The position numbers were made by a program, and so were the translations under genes. Source: Actinocorallia populi (lineage in GTDB: Bacteria > Actinomycetota > Actinomycetes > Streptosporangiales > Streptosporangiaceae). Taken from it: 64,000 nucleotides of DNA. This document shows, one piece after another, positions 51,145-59,231 of the stretch (position 1 is its first letter; the number at the start of each line of letters is the position of its first letter). The stretch lies in contig NZ_PVZV01000012.1 of assembly GCF_002995495.1 (NCBI RefSeq), forward strand, positions 124,001-188,000. Reading direction: 5' to 3'. Under the pieces are notes generated by a model, which worked only from the letters and a program-made list of their open reading frames with translations, searched no databases and was not told the origin of the DNA.

Positions 51145-52155
51145 ATGACGCGCCCGATCACGCTCTTCACCGGCCAGTGGGCAGACCTGCCGTTCGAGGA
51201 GGTCGCCCGCCTCGCCTCGTCCTGGGGATACGACGGGCTCGAGATCGCCTGCTGGGGCGACCACCTCGACCCCGACCGCGGCGCCGTGGACGACGCCTAC
51301 CTCGACGGGAAGCGCGCCGTACTGGACAGGTACGGGCTGAAGGTCTTCGCGATCTCCAACCACCTCAAGGGCCAGGCGGTCTGCGACGACCCGATCGACG
51401 GCCGGCACCGCGCCATGCTGCCGGACTCGGTCTGGGGCGACGGCGACCCCGAAGGGGTGCGGCGGCGGGCCGCGGAGGAGATGAAGAACACCGCCCGCAC
51501 CGCCGCCCGGCTCGGCGTGGACACCGTCGTCGGCTTCACCGGTTCGGCCATCTGGAAGTACGTGGCGATGTTCCCCCCGGTCACCCAGGAGGTCATCGAC
51601 GCCGGCTACCGGGACTTCGCCGACCGGTGGAACCCGATCCTCGACGTCTTCGACGAGGTCGGCGTCCGCTTCGCGCACGAGGTCCACCCCTCAGAGATCG
51701 CCTACGACCACTGGACGACCCGGCGCGCACTGGAGGCGATCGGCCACCGCGAGGCGTTCGGCCTGAACTGGGACCCCAGCCACATGATGTGGCAGGACCT
51801 GGACCCGGCCGGCTTCATCCTCGACTTCGCCGAACGCATCTACCACGTCGACTGCAAGGACGTGAAGCTCGCCGTCGGCAACGGCCGCAACGGCCGCCTC
51901 GGCTCCCATCTGGCCTGGGCCGACCTGAACCGCGGCTGGGACTTCGTCTCGACCGGCCACGGCGACGTCCCCTGGGAGCGCTGCTTCCGCGCACTGAACT
52001 CGATCGGCTACAAGGGCCCCATCTCGATCGAGTGGGAGGACGCCGGCATGGACCGTCTCGTCGGCGCCCCCGACGCACTGCGGTTCGTACGCGGCAAGCT
52101 CTTCGACGCCCCGGCGGCCGCCTTCGACGCGGCCTTCAGAACCGGCGCGCAATAA
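51145..52155 (+). CDS. C-glycoside deglycosidase alpha-subunit-like (CarB/DgpB) TIM-barrel protein
   Basis: 336 residues, AP_endonuc_2 fold. Characteristic segments: [32 protein letters not shown], and [18 protein letters not shown]. Probable metal ligands are Glu179 (FAHEVHPSE), Asp210 (NWDPSHMMW), His234 (YHVDCKD) and Glu296 (ISIEWED). This pattern fits the sugar phosphate isomerase/epimerase branch that includes the alpha subunits of C-glycoside deglycosidases. Those cleave the C-C or C-O bond of 3-oxo-glycosides with a divalent metal. A plain sugar isomerase cannot be excluded. Confidence 0.82.
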   Translation: MTRPITLFTGQWADLPFEEVARLASSWGYDGLEIACWGDHLDPDRGAVDDAYLDGKRAVLDRYGLKVFAISNHLKGQAVCDDPIDGRHRAMLPDSVWGDGDPEGVRRRAAEEMKNTARTAARLGVDTVVGFTGSAIWKYVAMFPPVTQEVIDAGYRDFADRWNPILDVFDEVGVRFAHEVHPSEIAYDHWTTRRALEAIGHREAFGLNWDPSHMMWQDLDPAGFILDFAERIYHVDCKDVKLAVGNGRNGRLGSHLAWADLNRGWDFVSTGHGDVPWERCFRALNSIGYKGPISIEWEDAGMDRLVGAPDALRFVRGKLFDAPAAAFDAAFRTGAQ

Positions 52156-52168
52156 GAGCCCGCCACCC

Positions 52169-52182
52169 GGCCCTTCCGGGCC
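52169..52182 (+). terminator. weak 5-bp hairpin at the end of the glycoside operon
   Basis: GGCCC at 52169-52173 pairs with GGGCC at 52178-52182 around TTCC. It is the only hairpin close to the operon end. Confidence 0.3.
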
Positions 52183-52285
52183 CCGCCACGCCCCCGGCAC
52201 CCGCTGGATCAGCGACGCCCGACCATCCGGCCACGCCCGGCTGCTCGGAACGCCGCATGACCGTGGGCGCCGGGGGCGCGGACTC

Positions 52286-52957
52286 CTACTTGCCGGGATG
52301 GCTGTTCAACTGCACCGCCTGACCGGTGAGGGCGAAGGTTTCCGAGCGCAGTCCGTGGTCGTCGCGTTGTGCCAGGGTGATGCACTGGACCATCCAGACG
52401 GTCAGCGCCATCGCGGTGATCATGATCGCGCCCTCGACGAGGGATCCGCAGGCCTGCACGGTCAGTTGCGATCCGGACGTGACGGGAAGCCGGTCGACGA
52501 GCCGGCCTACGAGGAGCGCGGCCAGGCAGGCGGGCCACCAGAAGTTGATGACCACGCGGATCCCGGGGCGGCGGTGGCCGGGAGAGGTGTCACTGATGTC
52601 GAGGAGGATCCGACGGGGGACCCAGAGATTGAGGACAGGCACGATCCAGCCGAGAAGCAGCCAGCGCCGTTTGTAGCGATGCCGGATGAAACCGCCGACC
52701 TCGGCATTCCGCCGGGCCTGGAACACCCAGACCGGCAGAACGCAGAACACCGGTGCCAGGCTGAGGAGATTGAATCCCCGGTTGAGCTCGAGAAAGCTGG
52801 CAAGCCCGATGTAAATATCTTCGGGCCTGTCGCTGCGCAACCACTCGATGGCGGCGGAGACCTGAAGGTACTGGACGTACAGGCCGGGCAGCAACGCCAG
52901 GAACAACAGGCTCCGCCAGACATTGAGCGACCGCACGGACTCCGCTTTCTGGGGCAT
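52286..52957 (-). CDS. DUF4328 membrane protein
   Basis: 223 residues with about five hydrophobic helices. The family signature is WVFQARRNAEVGGFIRHRYK followed by GWIVPVLNLWVPRRILLDI. Function is unknown; the family is widespread in actinomycetes. It is a single gene on the minus strand, starting at ATG 52957. Bases 52958-53214 upstream hold no gene I can support. Confidence 0.85.
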   Translation of the reverse strand: MPQKAESVRSLNVWRSLLFLALLPGLYVQYLQVSAAIEWLRSDRPEDIYIGLASFLELNRGFNLLSLAPVFCVLPVWVFQARRNAEVGGFIRHRYKRRWLLLGWIVPVLNLWVPRRILLDISDTSPGHRRPGIRVVINFWWPACLAALLVGRLVDRLPVTSGSQLTVQACGSLVEGAIMITAMALTVWMVQCITLAQRDDHGLRSETFALTGQAVQLNSHPGK

Positions 52958-53214
52958 TGCGGCAGCTTAGGCGAGCCTCGCGGACGAGGATCGAATGCCC
53001 TCGCCGACGGACGGTTTTCCGCCCAGGCCGCCCAGGTCGGCGACACGTCCATGCTGAGTTCGAGGCAGGGTGGCATACGCGAGGGCGGGGTGCATTTCGG
53101 CCTCGGCGCCTTGTTCGAGGCGGTGGATGAGCCTGCACGACCAAGCTGGCAGGATCTCCTTCATAGCGCTGGAGAACACGCGATGGAGAGCATCGCTGAT
53201 GCCGATGGAGCACC

Positions 53215-53661
53215 ATGACCGACGATGAGATCATCGGCAGGATCCGAGGCCGGCTCGCAGGGAGAAGCGCGCCGCCGCTCGCTTCTGCTGAAGCCGTCGC
53301 CGCACTCGAGGAAGTCGTCGCGATTGCGGCCGTAGCCCATCTGGAGATCGCCTGGCGTCGGATGGACGACACCGAGGCGTCTTCCTCCCAGGTCCTGCGT
53401 GAATATTTCCGTGCGCCCTCGGTGGCCATTCTCATGCGCGAAGCATCCGACCTGTGGGCGCGGCAATCCCGCCCGCACCCACATGGCCGAGAAGCCCATC
53501 ACCTGCTCGGTGCCGTTCACTACTTCGGCGGCGACCTTGAGCGTGCTGGTTTCCATCTCTCCCGCGCGGGTGACAGTTTGCCGAAGACCTTGCCCTGGAG
53601 CGTCGCCTCGACGTTGCCCGGGCGGTATTACGCCAAGGTCCGGCATGAGCTCGGGCTTTGA
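53215..53661 (+). CDS. hypothetical protein, 148 residues
   Basis: ATG 53215 has GGAG upstream. The protein looks globular and helical (VAALEEVVAIAAVAHLEIAW, APSVAILMREASDLWARQ) with a histidine-rich middle (RPHPHGREAHHLLGAVHYFG). The end (GRYYAKVRHELGL) resembles the tail of some immunity proteins, but I cannot assign a family. It lies 188 bases before the barstar-domain gene on the same strand. Confidence 0.55.
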   Translation: MTDDEIIGRIRGRLAGRSAPPLASAEAVAALEEVVAIAAVAHLEIAWRRMDDTEASSSQVLREYFRAPSVAILMREASDLWARQSRPHPHGREAHHLLGAVHYFGGDLERAGFHLSRAGDSLPKTLPWSVASTLPGRYYAKVRHELGL

Positions 53662-53849
53662 AGGCCCGGTAGGAGATTTCCCAGGGAAAGCGGTCTGAGC
53701 TGTGGGAACACTGAGGCGGTTCGGTGATCGATATGGGCGGTGACCGTTTCGGCTGAGTCGGGTGCGGGCGTTGCTCGATGCCGGACGGGCTTCATAAGGC
53801 AGGACGGTAGGGTCGTCCGCGGTGACGACGTCTTTCCCGCGGAGGCCGT

Positions 53850-55094
53850 ATGGATAAGGTGCGGGCCTGGGACCAGAAGGTGCCGCTGCGTTGGCTGCTG
53901 GTCGATGAGGGCGGCGCGGATGATTCCGACGTTCCCGTGGCGCTCTGCGCCGAGATCGATGGACTGTTCGTCGAGCCCGAGCCTCCACCGGTTCCGGAGC
54001 ACTACACCCTGATCGGCTGCGAGCCGGCCGGGTCCCTGCGCGAGGCGCTGCTGCGGGCCGACAGCGATCGGGCCTGGCTGGCGGGGATCGTGTTGGATCC
54101 GGTGCACGATCCCCGAAAGCCGTCGCCGGACGGCTGCCAGCGTTATGACTTCGGGTGCTCCTGCATGGAGGAATTGTGTGACGTCACGGTCCTCAACCGG
54201 CGCTCGTCGCAGGATGGAACCGGACTGGTCGACATCGACCTGCGCGGGTATCTGCGCATCCTCCCGGAGACCCGATGGCCACCGGCACGGCCGCCCGCCG
54301 CGCAGGCATTCCTGCTGACCGGCAGCGATGGGGAGGCTCTGGGCAGATGCCGCCGCACCACCGGAATCTTCCGCGAGCGTCCGCGACCACCGGTGCAGCC
54401 GGTGACGCTCGTCGGTTGTCGGCCCCAAGCACCACTGCTGGCGCTGCTGGAGCGGCGCTCGGCCCGGAGGCGTGCCCTGCAGGCGACGATCCACGCCATC
54501 GACGACAGCGGGCACGCCGTGAACACGGGTCGAGCGGTGTCGGCCACCGTGACCGGAACACGCCCTTCCCTGCTGGGCGCCGGACTGGTCGACGTCACCC
54601 TCGACGCCGGCGTCGACGACCCCTTGCCCGCCGACGCCCGGGCGATCTGGCGGCTATGGCACACAGGTCGGCCGGCCCGCCCCGGCCTGTGGGCCGACTA
54701 CGACCGGGCGCTACGTCACGAATGGTCCGGCGCGGCCCTGGCCCACCACCCTCACGAACGCCCTGACCGGCCGCCCGGACGCGTCTACCACCTCGACGGC
54801 CGGTTCATCACCGACATCGAAGGCTTCTACTGTGCTCTGGGCGAGGCCATCAACGGCCCCGGCGGATACTTCGGCTGGAACCTCGACGCGCTCGACGACT
54901 GCCTGCGCGGCAGGTGGGGTGCCACGCCGCCCTTCCGGCTCCTATGGCACCACGCCGACGTCGCACGCCACCACCTCGTACCGGGCTATGACCGTCCCTC
55001 CTCCGCACTACGCAGCTGGGGTCCGGCCAACACCCTGCAGGACCTGCTCGACATCCTCTCCGACAGCAGGATCGACGTCGACTTCTGTGATTAG
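53850..55094 (+). CDS. barstar-domain protein with duplicated N-terminal module
   Basis: 414 residues. The last about 95 residues match barstar (YHLDGRFITDIEGFYCALGE, YFGWNLDALDDCLRG, RLLWHHADVARHHL), the inhibitor of barnase-type ribonucleases. The N-terminal part has two related modules, one starting YTLIGCEPAGSL and one VTLVGCRPQAPLL, each ending in a DIDLRG/DVTLDAG-like strand (GLVDIDL, GLVDVTL). GGAGG precedes ATG 53850. No barnase-like toxin is adjacent, so it may be an orphan immunity protein or a regulator of a distant ribonuclease. Confidence 0.8.
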   Translation: MDKVRAWDQKVPLRWLLVDEGGADDSDVPVALCAEIDGLFVEPEPPPVPEHYTLIGCEPAGSLREALLRADSDRAWLAGIVLDPVHDPRKPSPDGCQRYDFGCSCMEELCDVTVLNRRSSQDGTGLVDIDLRGYLRILPETRWPPARPPAAQAFLLTGSDGEALGRCRRTTGIFRERPRPPVQPVTLVGCRPQAPLLALLERRSARRRALQATIHAIDDSGHAVNTGRAVSATVTGTRPSLLGAGLVDVTLDAGVDDPLPADARAIWRLWHTGRPARPGLWADYDRALRHEWSGAALAHHPHERPDRPPGRVYHLDGRFITDIEGFYCALGEAINGPGGYFGWNLDALDDCLRGRWGATPPFRLLWHHADVARHHLVPGYDRPSSALRSWGPANTLQDLLDILSDSRIDVDFCD

Positions 55095-55215
55095 CGGCGG
55101 TGAGATCGGGCGGGCGGTTTCGCGAGGAGACCGGTACAGGAATCAGCGGTGGCGGGCACCCGGGCGGCAGAAGGGGGACTCCTGTCTTCGGGGTTCGGAG
55201 TCTGATCCGGGGTGT

Positions 55216-56103
55216 TCAGGGTGTCGGTGGGGTGGCGGCGGCACGTAGGGGCTGGAGGTTGGCGGTGAGGAAGGCGTCGAATGTGCGGGGTGGTCGGCCG
55301 GTGATGTCGCGGACCGTGGTCGTGGTCGCGGTCTGGGAACCGGCGGCGACCTCTTTGACCAGGTAGGCGAGGTCTTCGGCGAACCGGCGCGGGAGGCCCT
55401 GGGACGTCATGGCGGCGGCCAGGGCGTCGGGGGGAAGTTCGGCGCGGTGCACCGTCCGTCCCAGCGCGGATGAGATCTTGTCGGCTATCTCGGCGTCGGT
55501 GAGCGCCTCGGGGCCGGTGAGGACGAAGGCGTCCTTCCTGTCCTGGGGGCCTGCCAGCAGGGTGGCCGCGCAGGCGGCGATGTCGTGGCAGTCGATGTGG
55601 GCGACGGGGGTGTCGCCATAGGAGCTGACCAGGTCTCCGTCGGGGGTGAACGCTCCGGGCGCGATGAAGTTCTGCATGAAGCCGGCGGGCTGCAGCAGGG
55701 ACCAGGCGAGGCCGGAGGCTCTGAGGTGTTCGTCGATCTCCCAGTGCGCGCTCTGGGAGAGCCTCGACTCCCGGCGGGCGTGCCAGACCGACACCTTCAC
55801 CACGTGTGCGACACCGGCCCTGCGCGCCGCGTCGATCACGGTCTTCTGCCGGCGGATCATCGGCTGCTCCCCGTCCAGCGGCTGGGCGCCGGAGCCGTTG
55901 AGGAACAGGCGGTCCACGCCGTGGAGAGCCGCGGCGATCGAGTCCGGGTCGTCGAAGTCGCCGACGGCGAAGTCGCAGCCGAGCGCCTGTCCCTTCGCCT
56001 CGTCGCGGACCAGCGCCCGGAACGCCGCGCCGTCCCGGCGCAACCGGTGCACCAGAGACCTGCCGATGGAGCCGGTGGCACCCGTCACCAAGATCATGTT
56101 CAT
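55216..56103 (-). CDS. NmrA-like NAD(P)-binding protein (atypical SDR)
   Basis: 295 residues. The cofactor loop is ILVTGATGSIGRSLVHRL; further matches are GDFDDPDSIAAALHGVDRLF, AHVVKVSVWHARRESRL and FMQNFIAPGAF. NmrA/QOR2-like proteins are redox sensors or NADPH:quinone reductases. It is divergent from a TetR gene, with two operators between them, so it is the likely target of that repressor. Confidence 0.88.
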   Translation of the reverse strand: MNMILVTGATGSIGRSLVHRLRRDGAAFRALVRDEAKGQALGCDFAVGDFDDPDSIAAALHGVDRLFLNGSGAQPLDGEQPMIRRQKTVIDAARRAGVAHVVKVSVWHARRESRLSQSAHWEIDEHLRASGLAWSLLQPAGFMQNFIAPGAFTPDGDLVSSYGDTPVAHIDCHDIAACAATLLAGPQDRKDAFVLTGPEALTDAEIADKISSALGRTVHRAELPPDALAAAMTSQGLPRRFAEDLAYLVKEVAAGSQTATTTTVRDITGRPPRTFDAFLTANLQPLRAAATPPTP

Positions 56104-56134
56104 CCTTCGGTGTCATGGGCCTCGAGGGGATAAC

Positions 56135-56174
56135 CTGAGGGGCCCTCGGGTAATTCAATCTGAGGGTACCTCGA
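56135..56174. promoter_or_regulatory. two tandem operator-like palindromes between NmrA-like and TetR genes
   Basis: CTGAGGGGCCCTCGG (56135-56149) and CTGAGGGTACCTCGA (56160-56174) are near-identical dyads 25 bp apart, start to start. They fill the divergent promoter region. Confidence 0.7.
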
Positions 56175-56196
56175 CTTATTGCCGAGCGGAGTGAAG

Positions 56197-56802
56197 ATGG
56201 CAGAAACCCCGCGGCGCAGACCGCGTGCCGACGCGCGGCGCAACCGCGAACGCCTGCTGGCGGAGGCCGACGCGGTCTTCCGCCGAGAGGGCACCGACGC
56301 GTCCCTGGAGAGCGTCGCCCGGCGGGCGGGTGTCGCGATCGGCACGCTGTACGGACATTTCCCCAACCGCCGCGCCCTCATCGGTGCGCTGCTGAGCGAA
56401 CGCAACGAGGCCCTTTTCGAGCAGGGGCGGGAACTGCTCGCCGGCTCCGAGCCCGCGCGGGCGCTCACCCGGTGGGTGCGGCTGGTGGTCGAGCACGCCG
56501 CCGCCTACCAGGGGCTGGCCGCCGTGCTGGCCGACGGCCTGGGCGATCGGGATTCCGAACTCCACGCCTCCTGCACGCGCATGACCGACATCAGCGACCG
56601 GCTGCTCGCCGACGCCCGAACGGCCGGAGCCCTCCGCCGGGACGTGACCGGTGCCGACATCTTCGCCCTGATGAACGCCGCCGCCTGGGTCCGCGAGCAC
56701 ATGTCCCCCGAGCAGGCGGAACGGCTCGTGGCACTGACCATGGACGGCATGCTGACCCAGGAGCCGGACGGCGCCGGGGGCCGGGTCATTCGTAGACCTT
56801 GA
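56197..56802 (+). CDS. TetR-family repressor divergent from the NmrA-like gene
   Basis: 201 residues. DNA-binding domain: RRNRERLLAEADAVFRREG, SLESVARRAGVAIGTLYGHF, PNRRALIGALL. ATG 56197 has GGAG upstream; the TTG 18 bases earlier is less likely. It ends overlapping the 3' end of a convergent sigma-factor fragment by 17 bases. Confidence 0.9.
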   Translation: MAETPRRRPRADARRNRERLLAEADAVFRREGTDASLESVARRAGVAIGTLYGHFPNRRALIGALLSERNEALFEQGRELLAGSEPARALTRWVRLVVEHAAAYQGLAAVLADGLGDRDSELHASCTRMTDISDRLLADARTAGALRRDVTGADIFALMNAAAWVREHMSPEQAERLVALTMDGMLTQEPDGAGGRVIRRP

Positions 56803-56986
56803 GGGTCCATGCGCCCATCGGGTCGGGGTCCTTCTCGATCCGCCGCCAGGCCGTCCAGGCCTTCGCCAACGCGGTCTGGAGCAGGTCCTCGGCCATCGCC
56901 CGGTCCCGGCAGAGCAGGTAGGCGGTGTGCAGCAGCCGTGGTGAGCGCTCCCGTACGTAGGTCGCGTATTCGGGGGGTTCCCGCAT
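56786..56986 (-). pseudogene. truncated SigE-type ECF sigma factor (region 2 only)
   Basis: 66 residues. YATYVRERSPRLLHTAYLLC, RDRAMAEDLLQTALAKAWTA and WRRIEKDPDP match region 2 of SigE-type ECF factors, which normally continue for over 100 residues to region 4. The frame stops at LKVYE, where intact proteins read on through a conserved tyrosine. A normal ATG with a purine-rich stretch upstream remains. The 3' loss meets the end of the convergent TetR gene. Confidence 0.7.
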
Positions 56987-57111
56987 CTGTCAGCCGCCTT
57001 CCTCAAGGTTCCGCGACTAAGACAGCCGAGCACCGGGAAAAGGTTGCCCGGCCCGCCGGAGCCCTCGGTTAGCGGCGAAGTGCGCTGGCCGGTGGCGGAC
57101 TTCATCGCATG

Positions 57112-57145
57112 CAGCACATCTGCTGTACTTGCAGCAGATGTGCTG
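57112..57145. repeat. 14-bp perfect inverted repeat upstream of an unknown gene
   Basis: CAGCACATCTGCTG (57112-57125) and CAGCAGATGTGCTG (57132-57145) are exact complements with a 6-base spacer, ending 12 bases before the next start. TGCTGTACTT/TGCTGTAATT also repeats directly. The position suggests an operator of the protein encoded next. Confidence 0.75.
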
Positions 57146-57157
57146 TAATTTGGTGGT

Positions 57158-58000
57158 ATGGAGAAACTCACCGGGCCGCTTCATGAGCTGGACAAGCAGG
57201 TCCACAAGGAGCAGAAGACGCTGGAAGTGCTCATCGAGCAGGTTCGGCCGGTGGCCGAGGCCGTTCTGGCCGACTTCCGGGAGAACGTGGTCGACGGCCA
57301 GGCCGTCTATGAGGTCGTCAGAGCGGGTGTGGTCCATCCCTGGCGGCGCGTCGGCCTCCTGGAAGAGCACGCTGCCTCGGCGGCGCAGGAGGACTGCCTC
57401 GTCGTGGCCGACGGGGATGATCCCACTCCCGTGTTCCGGCACCTGCTCTTCGGGGCCTACAACTTTCTCGGGGGCCTGCGCGGACGGCAGGAGGCGGTAC
57501 GGGAACTGGAGCCGGTCGCCGCCATGGCGCTGGCGCTCCAGCTCGGCCACGGAATGGAGTGGGCCAGCGAGGAGACCCTCGTGCAGGCGGCCGGACGCCT
57601 GCTCAAGGACGCCGCCGTCCTGCCCCGCAACTTCTCCCCGAACGTCACGCGCCGGTTGTGGGAGGAGTACACCTGGCTGCTGGAGGGCGACCCGCACCAG
57701 CCGCGCTTCGGCTACGTCCAGTCTCGCCGGTTGGGCTCCTGGAGAGAGGTCGCCCAGGCCTATCTGAATTCGCGGTCCGAAATCACCCGGGCCATCGACG
57801 AGCAGCACGTCAACGTCGGCCAGAGCGCGCTGGCCGGACCCGAGGCGGCACGGCGCGCCGGGGTGGCCTGGTCTACGTGGAGGGCCTACGTCTCCGCCGA
57901 CCGGGCGCCCGCCGCGGACCTGACCGGTCCCGCCCGGTGGTGGCCGCTGACCGTGGACGCCTGGCGCATCGCCACCGGCCGCTCCGGCCCCGCCGGATGA
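57158..58000 (+). CDS. unknown protein with C-terminal winged-helix-like segment
   Basis: 280 residues. The N-terminus is a probable coiled coil (LHELDKQVHKEQKTLEVLIE). The middle is globular (PVFRHLLFGAYNFLGGLRGR, LLKDAAVLPRNFSPNVTRRL). The end (ALAGPEAARRAGVAWSTWRA, PARWWPLTVDAWRIATGR) resembles an excisionase or MerR-like DNA-binding fold. With the palindrome 12 bases upstream this fits an autoregulated DNA-binding protein. The ATG at 57158 has only a GGTGGT upstream. I do not recognise the family. Confidence 0.6.
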   Translation: MEKLTGPLHELDKQVHKEQKTLEVLIEQVRPVAEAVLADFRENVVDGQAVYEVVRAGVVHPWRRVGLLEEHAASAAQEDCLVVADGDDPTPVFRHLLFGAYNFLGGLRGRQEAVRELEPVAAMALALQLGHGMEWASEETLVQAAGRLLKDAAVLPRNFSPNVTRRLWEEYTWLLEGDPHQPRFGYVQSRRLGSWREVAQAYLNSRSEITRAIDEQHVNVGQSALAGPEAARRAGVAWSTWRAYVSADRAPAADLTGPARWWPLTVDAWRIATGRSGPAG

Positions 58001-58016
58001 CCTCCGCTTTCGTTAC

Positions 58017-58049
58017 GTACAAGCGTACGCCCGGTATGTACACTTGTAC
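58017..58049. promoter_or_regulatory. paired operator-like sites (GTAC-N4-GTAC) and probable leaderless promoter
   Basis: GTACAAGCGTAC (58017-58028) and GTACACTTGTAC (58038-58049) start 21 bp apart, two helical turns. The -10-like TATGTA at 58035-58040 would place transcription start near the ATG at 58052. No ribosome site precedes that ATG. Confidence 0.55.
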
Positions 58050-58051
58050 GT

Positions 58052-58636
58052 ATGGCTGACGTGGACGACCGCTCGATGCGCGAGCGGATGCTCGCCGGTG
58101 ACCTGTACCTCGCCGACGACCCGGAGCTGACCGAGCACTGCCTGCGGGCCATGGACCTGGCGGACGCCTTCAACACGACGCCGGCCCGCGACCGGCGGGA
58201 ACGGCGCAGGCTGCTCACCGAGCTGCTCGGCGCGATCGGCGAGGGCACGGAGATCCGGCCGCCGCTGCGCGTCGACTACGGCGGCAACATCCGCATCGGC
58301 GCCCGGTCGTTCGCCAACTTCGGCCTCACCGCCCTGGACGTCGCGCCGATCACCATCGGCGACGACGTGCAGATCGGGCCGAACGTCCAGCTGCTCACCC
58401 CCACGCACCCGATCGAACCCGGACCCCGCCGTGACAAGTGGGAGGCGGCCCGGCCGATCACCATCGCCGACAACGTGTGGCTGGGCGGAGGGGTGATCGT
58501 CCTGGCCGGGGTCACGATCGGGGAGAACACCGTCGTCGGCGCAGGCGCGGTGGTCACCCGCGACCTGCCGGCGAACGTCGTCGCGGTCGGGAGCCCCGCC
58601 CGTGTGATCCGCACGATCGGGCCGGACACGGCATGA
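58052..58636 (+). CDS. sugar O-acetyltransferase (Maa/LacA family)
   Basis: 194 residues. N-terminal Maa domain (RERMLAGDLYLADDPELTEH) and a left-handed beta-helix of hexapeptide repeats (FANFGLTALDVAPITIGDDV, VWLGGGVIVLAGVTIGENTV) with the catalytic histidine in LTPTHPI. It acetylates maltose- or galactoside-like sugars with acetyl-CoA. It is first in an operon with TetR and MFS genes, suggesting that it modifies a compound which the pump then exports. Confidence 0.9.
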   Translation: MADVDDRSMRERMLAGDLYLADDPELTEHCLRAMDLADAFNTTPARDRRERRRLLTELLGAIGEGTEIRPPLRVDYGGNIRIGARSFANFGLTALDVAPITIGDDVQIGPNVQLLTPTHPIEPGPRRDKWEAARPITIADNVWLGGGVIVLAGVTIGENTVVGAGAVVTRDLPANVVAVGSPARVIRTIGPDTA

Positions 58637-59202
58637 GCGGCTCGGCCCCGCCGCCCGCCTCCCGAAGGCCCCGCCGGCACGACCCCGGAAGGCGGGACCG
58701 GCTGATCGACGCCGCGCTCACCGTCATCGCCGAGCGCGGCGTCGCCGCGACGACGCACCGGGAGATCGCCCGCGCCGCGGACGTGCCGCTGGGGTCGATG
58801 ACCTACCACTTCACCTCCCTGGAGGAGGTCCTCACCGAGGCGTTCACCCGGCACGCCGAGTCGGTGGCCCGCGTCTTCGACGAGCGCCTGAGCGCCGCGA
58901 AGGACCGTGAGGCGGCCGCGGAGGCCGTCATCGCGCTGGTGGCCGACGACCTGCTCGGCTCCCGGCACGACCTCGTCCTCACCGTGGAGCTGTACGTGGC
59001 CGCGGCGCGCGAGCCGGCTCTGCGAGCCGTCACGCAGGCGTGGATGGCGCGCAGCCGCCAGGCGCTGGAACGCCACTTCGACGCCACCACCGCCCGCGAG
59101 CTGGACGCGCTCATCGAAGGCCTCGTCCTGCACAGCGCCCTGTCGACCGACCCGATGACGCCCGAGCAGATCCGCCACGCCATCCACCGCCACCTGCGCT
59201 GA
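58633..59202 (+). CDS. TetR-family regulator in acetyltransferase-MFS operon
   Basis: 189 residues. DNA-binding domain: DRLIDAALTVIAERGVAATT, HREIARAADVPLGSMTYHFT, SLEEVLTEAFTRHA. Its ATG overlaps the acetyltransferase stop (ATGA). It is the likely ligand-responsive repressor at the paired GTAC sites upstream of the operon. Confidence 0.9.
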   Translation: MSGSAPPPASRRPRRHDPGRRDRLIDAALTVIAERGVAATTHREIARAADVPLGSMTYHFTSLEEVLTEAFTRHAESVARVFDERLSAAKDREAAAEAVIALVADDLLGSRHDLVLTVELYVAAAREPALRAVTQAWMARSRQALERHFDATTARELDALIEGLVLHSALSTDPMTPEQIRHAIHRHLR

Positions 59203-59231
59203 CCCCTCCCGCACCACGTGATCGGAAGCCG

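Noticed and set aside
51145-52155. Xylose isomerase or inosose dehydratase assignment for the alpha-like barrel
   Set aside because: The direct adjacency to a DUF6379 fusion and a CarA-like oxidase favours a deglycosidase alpha subunit, although a plain isomerase is not excluded.
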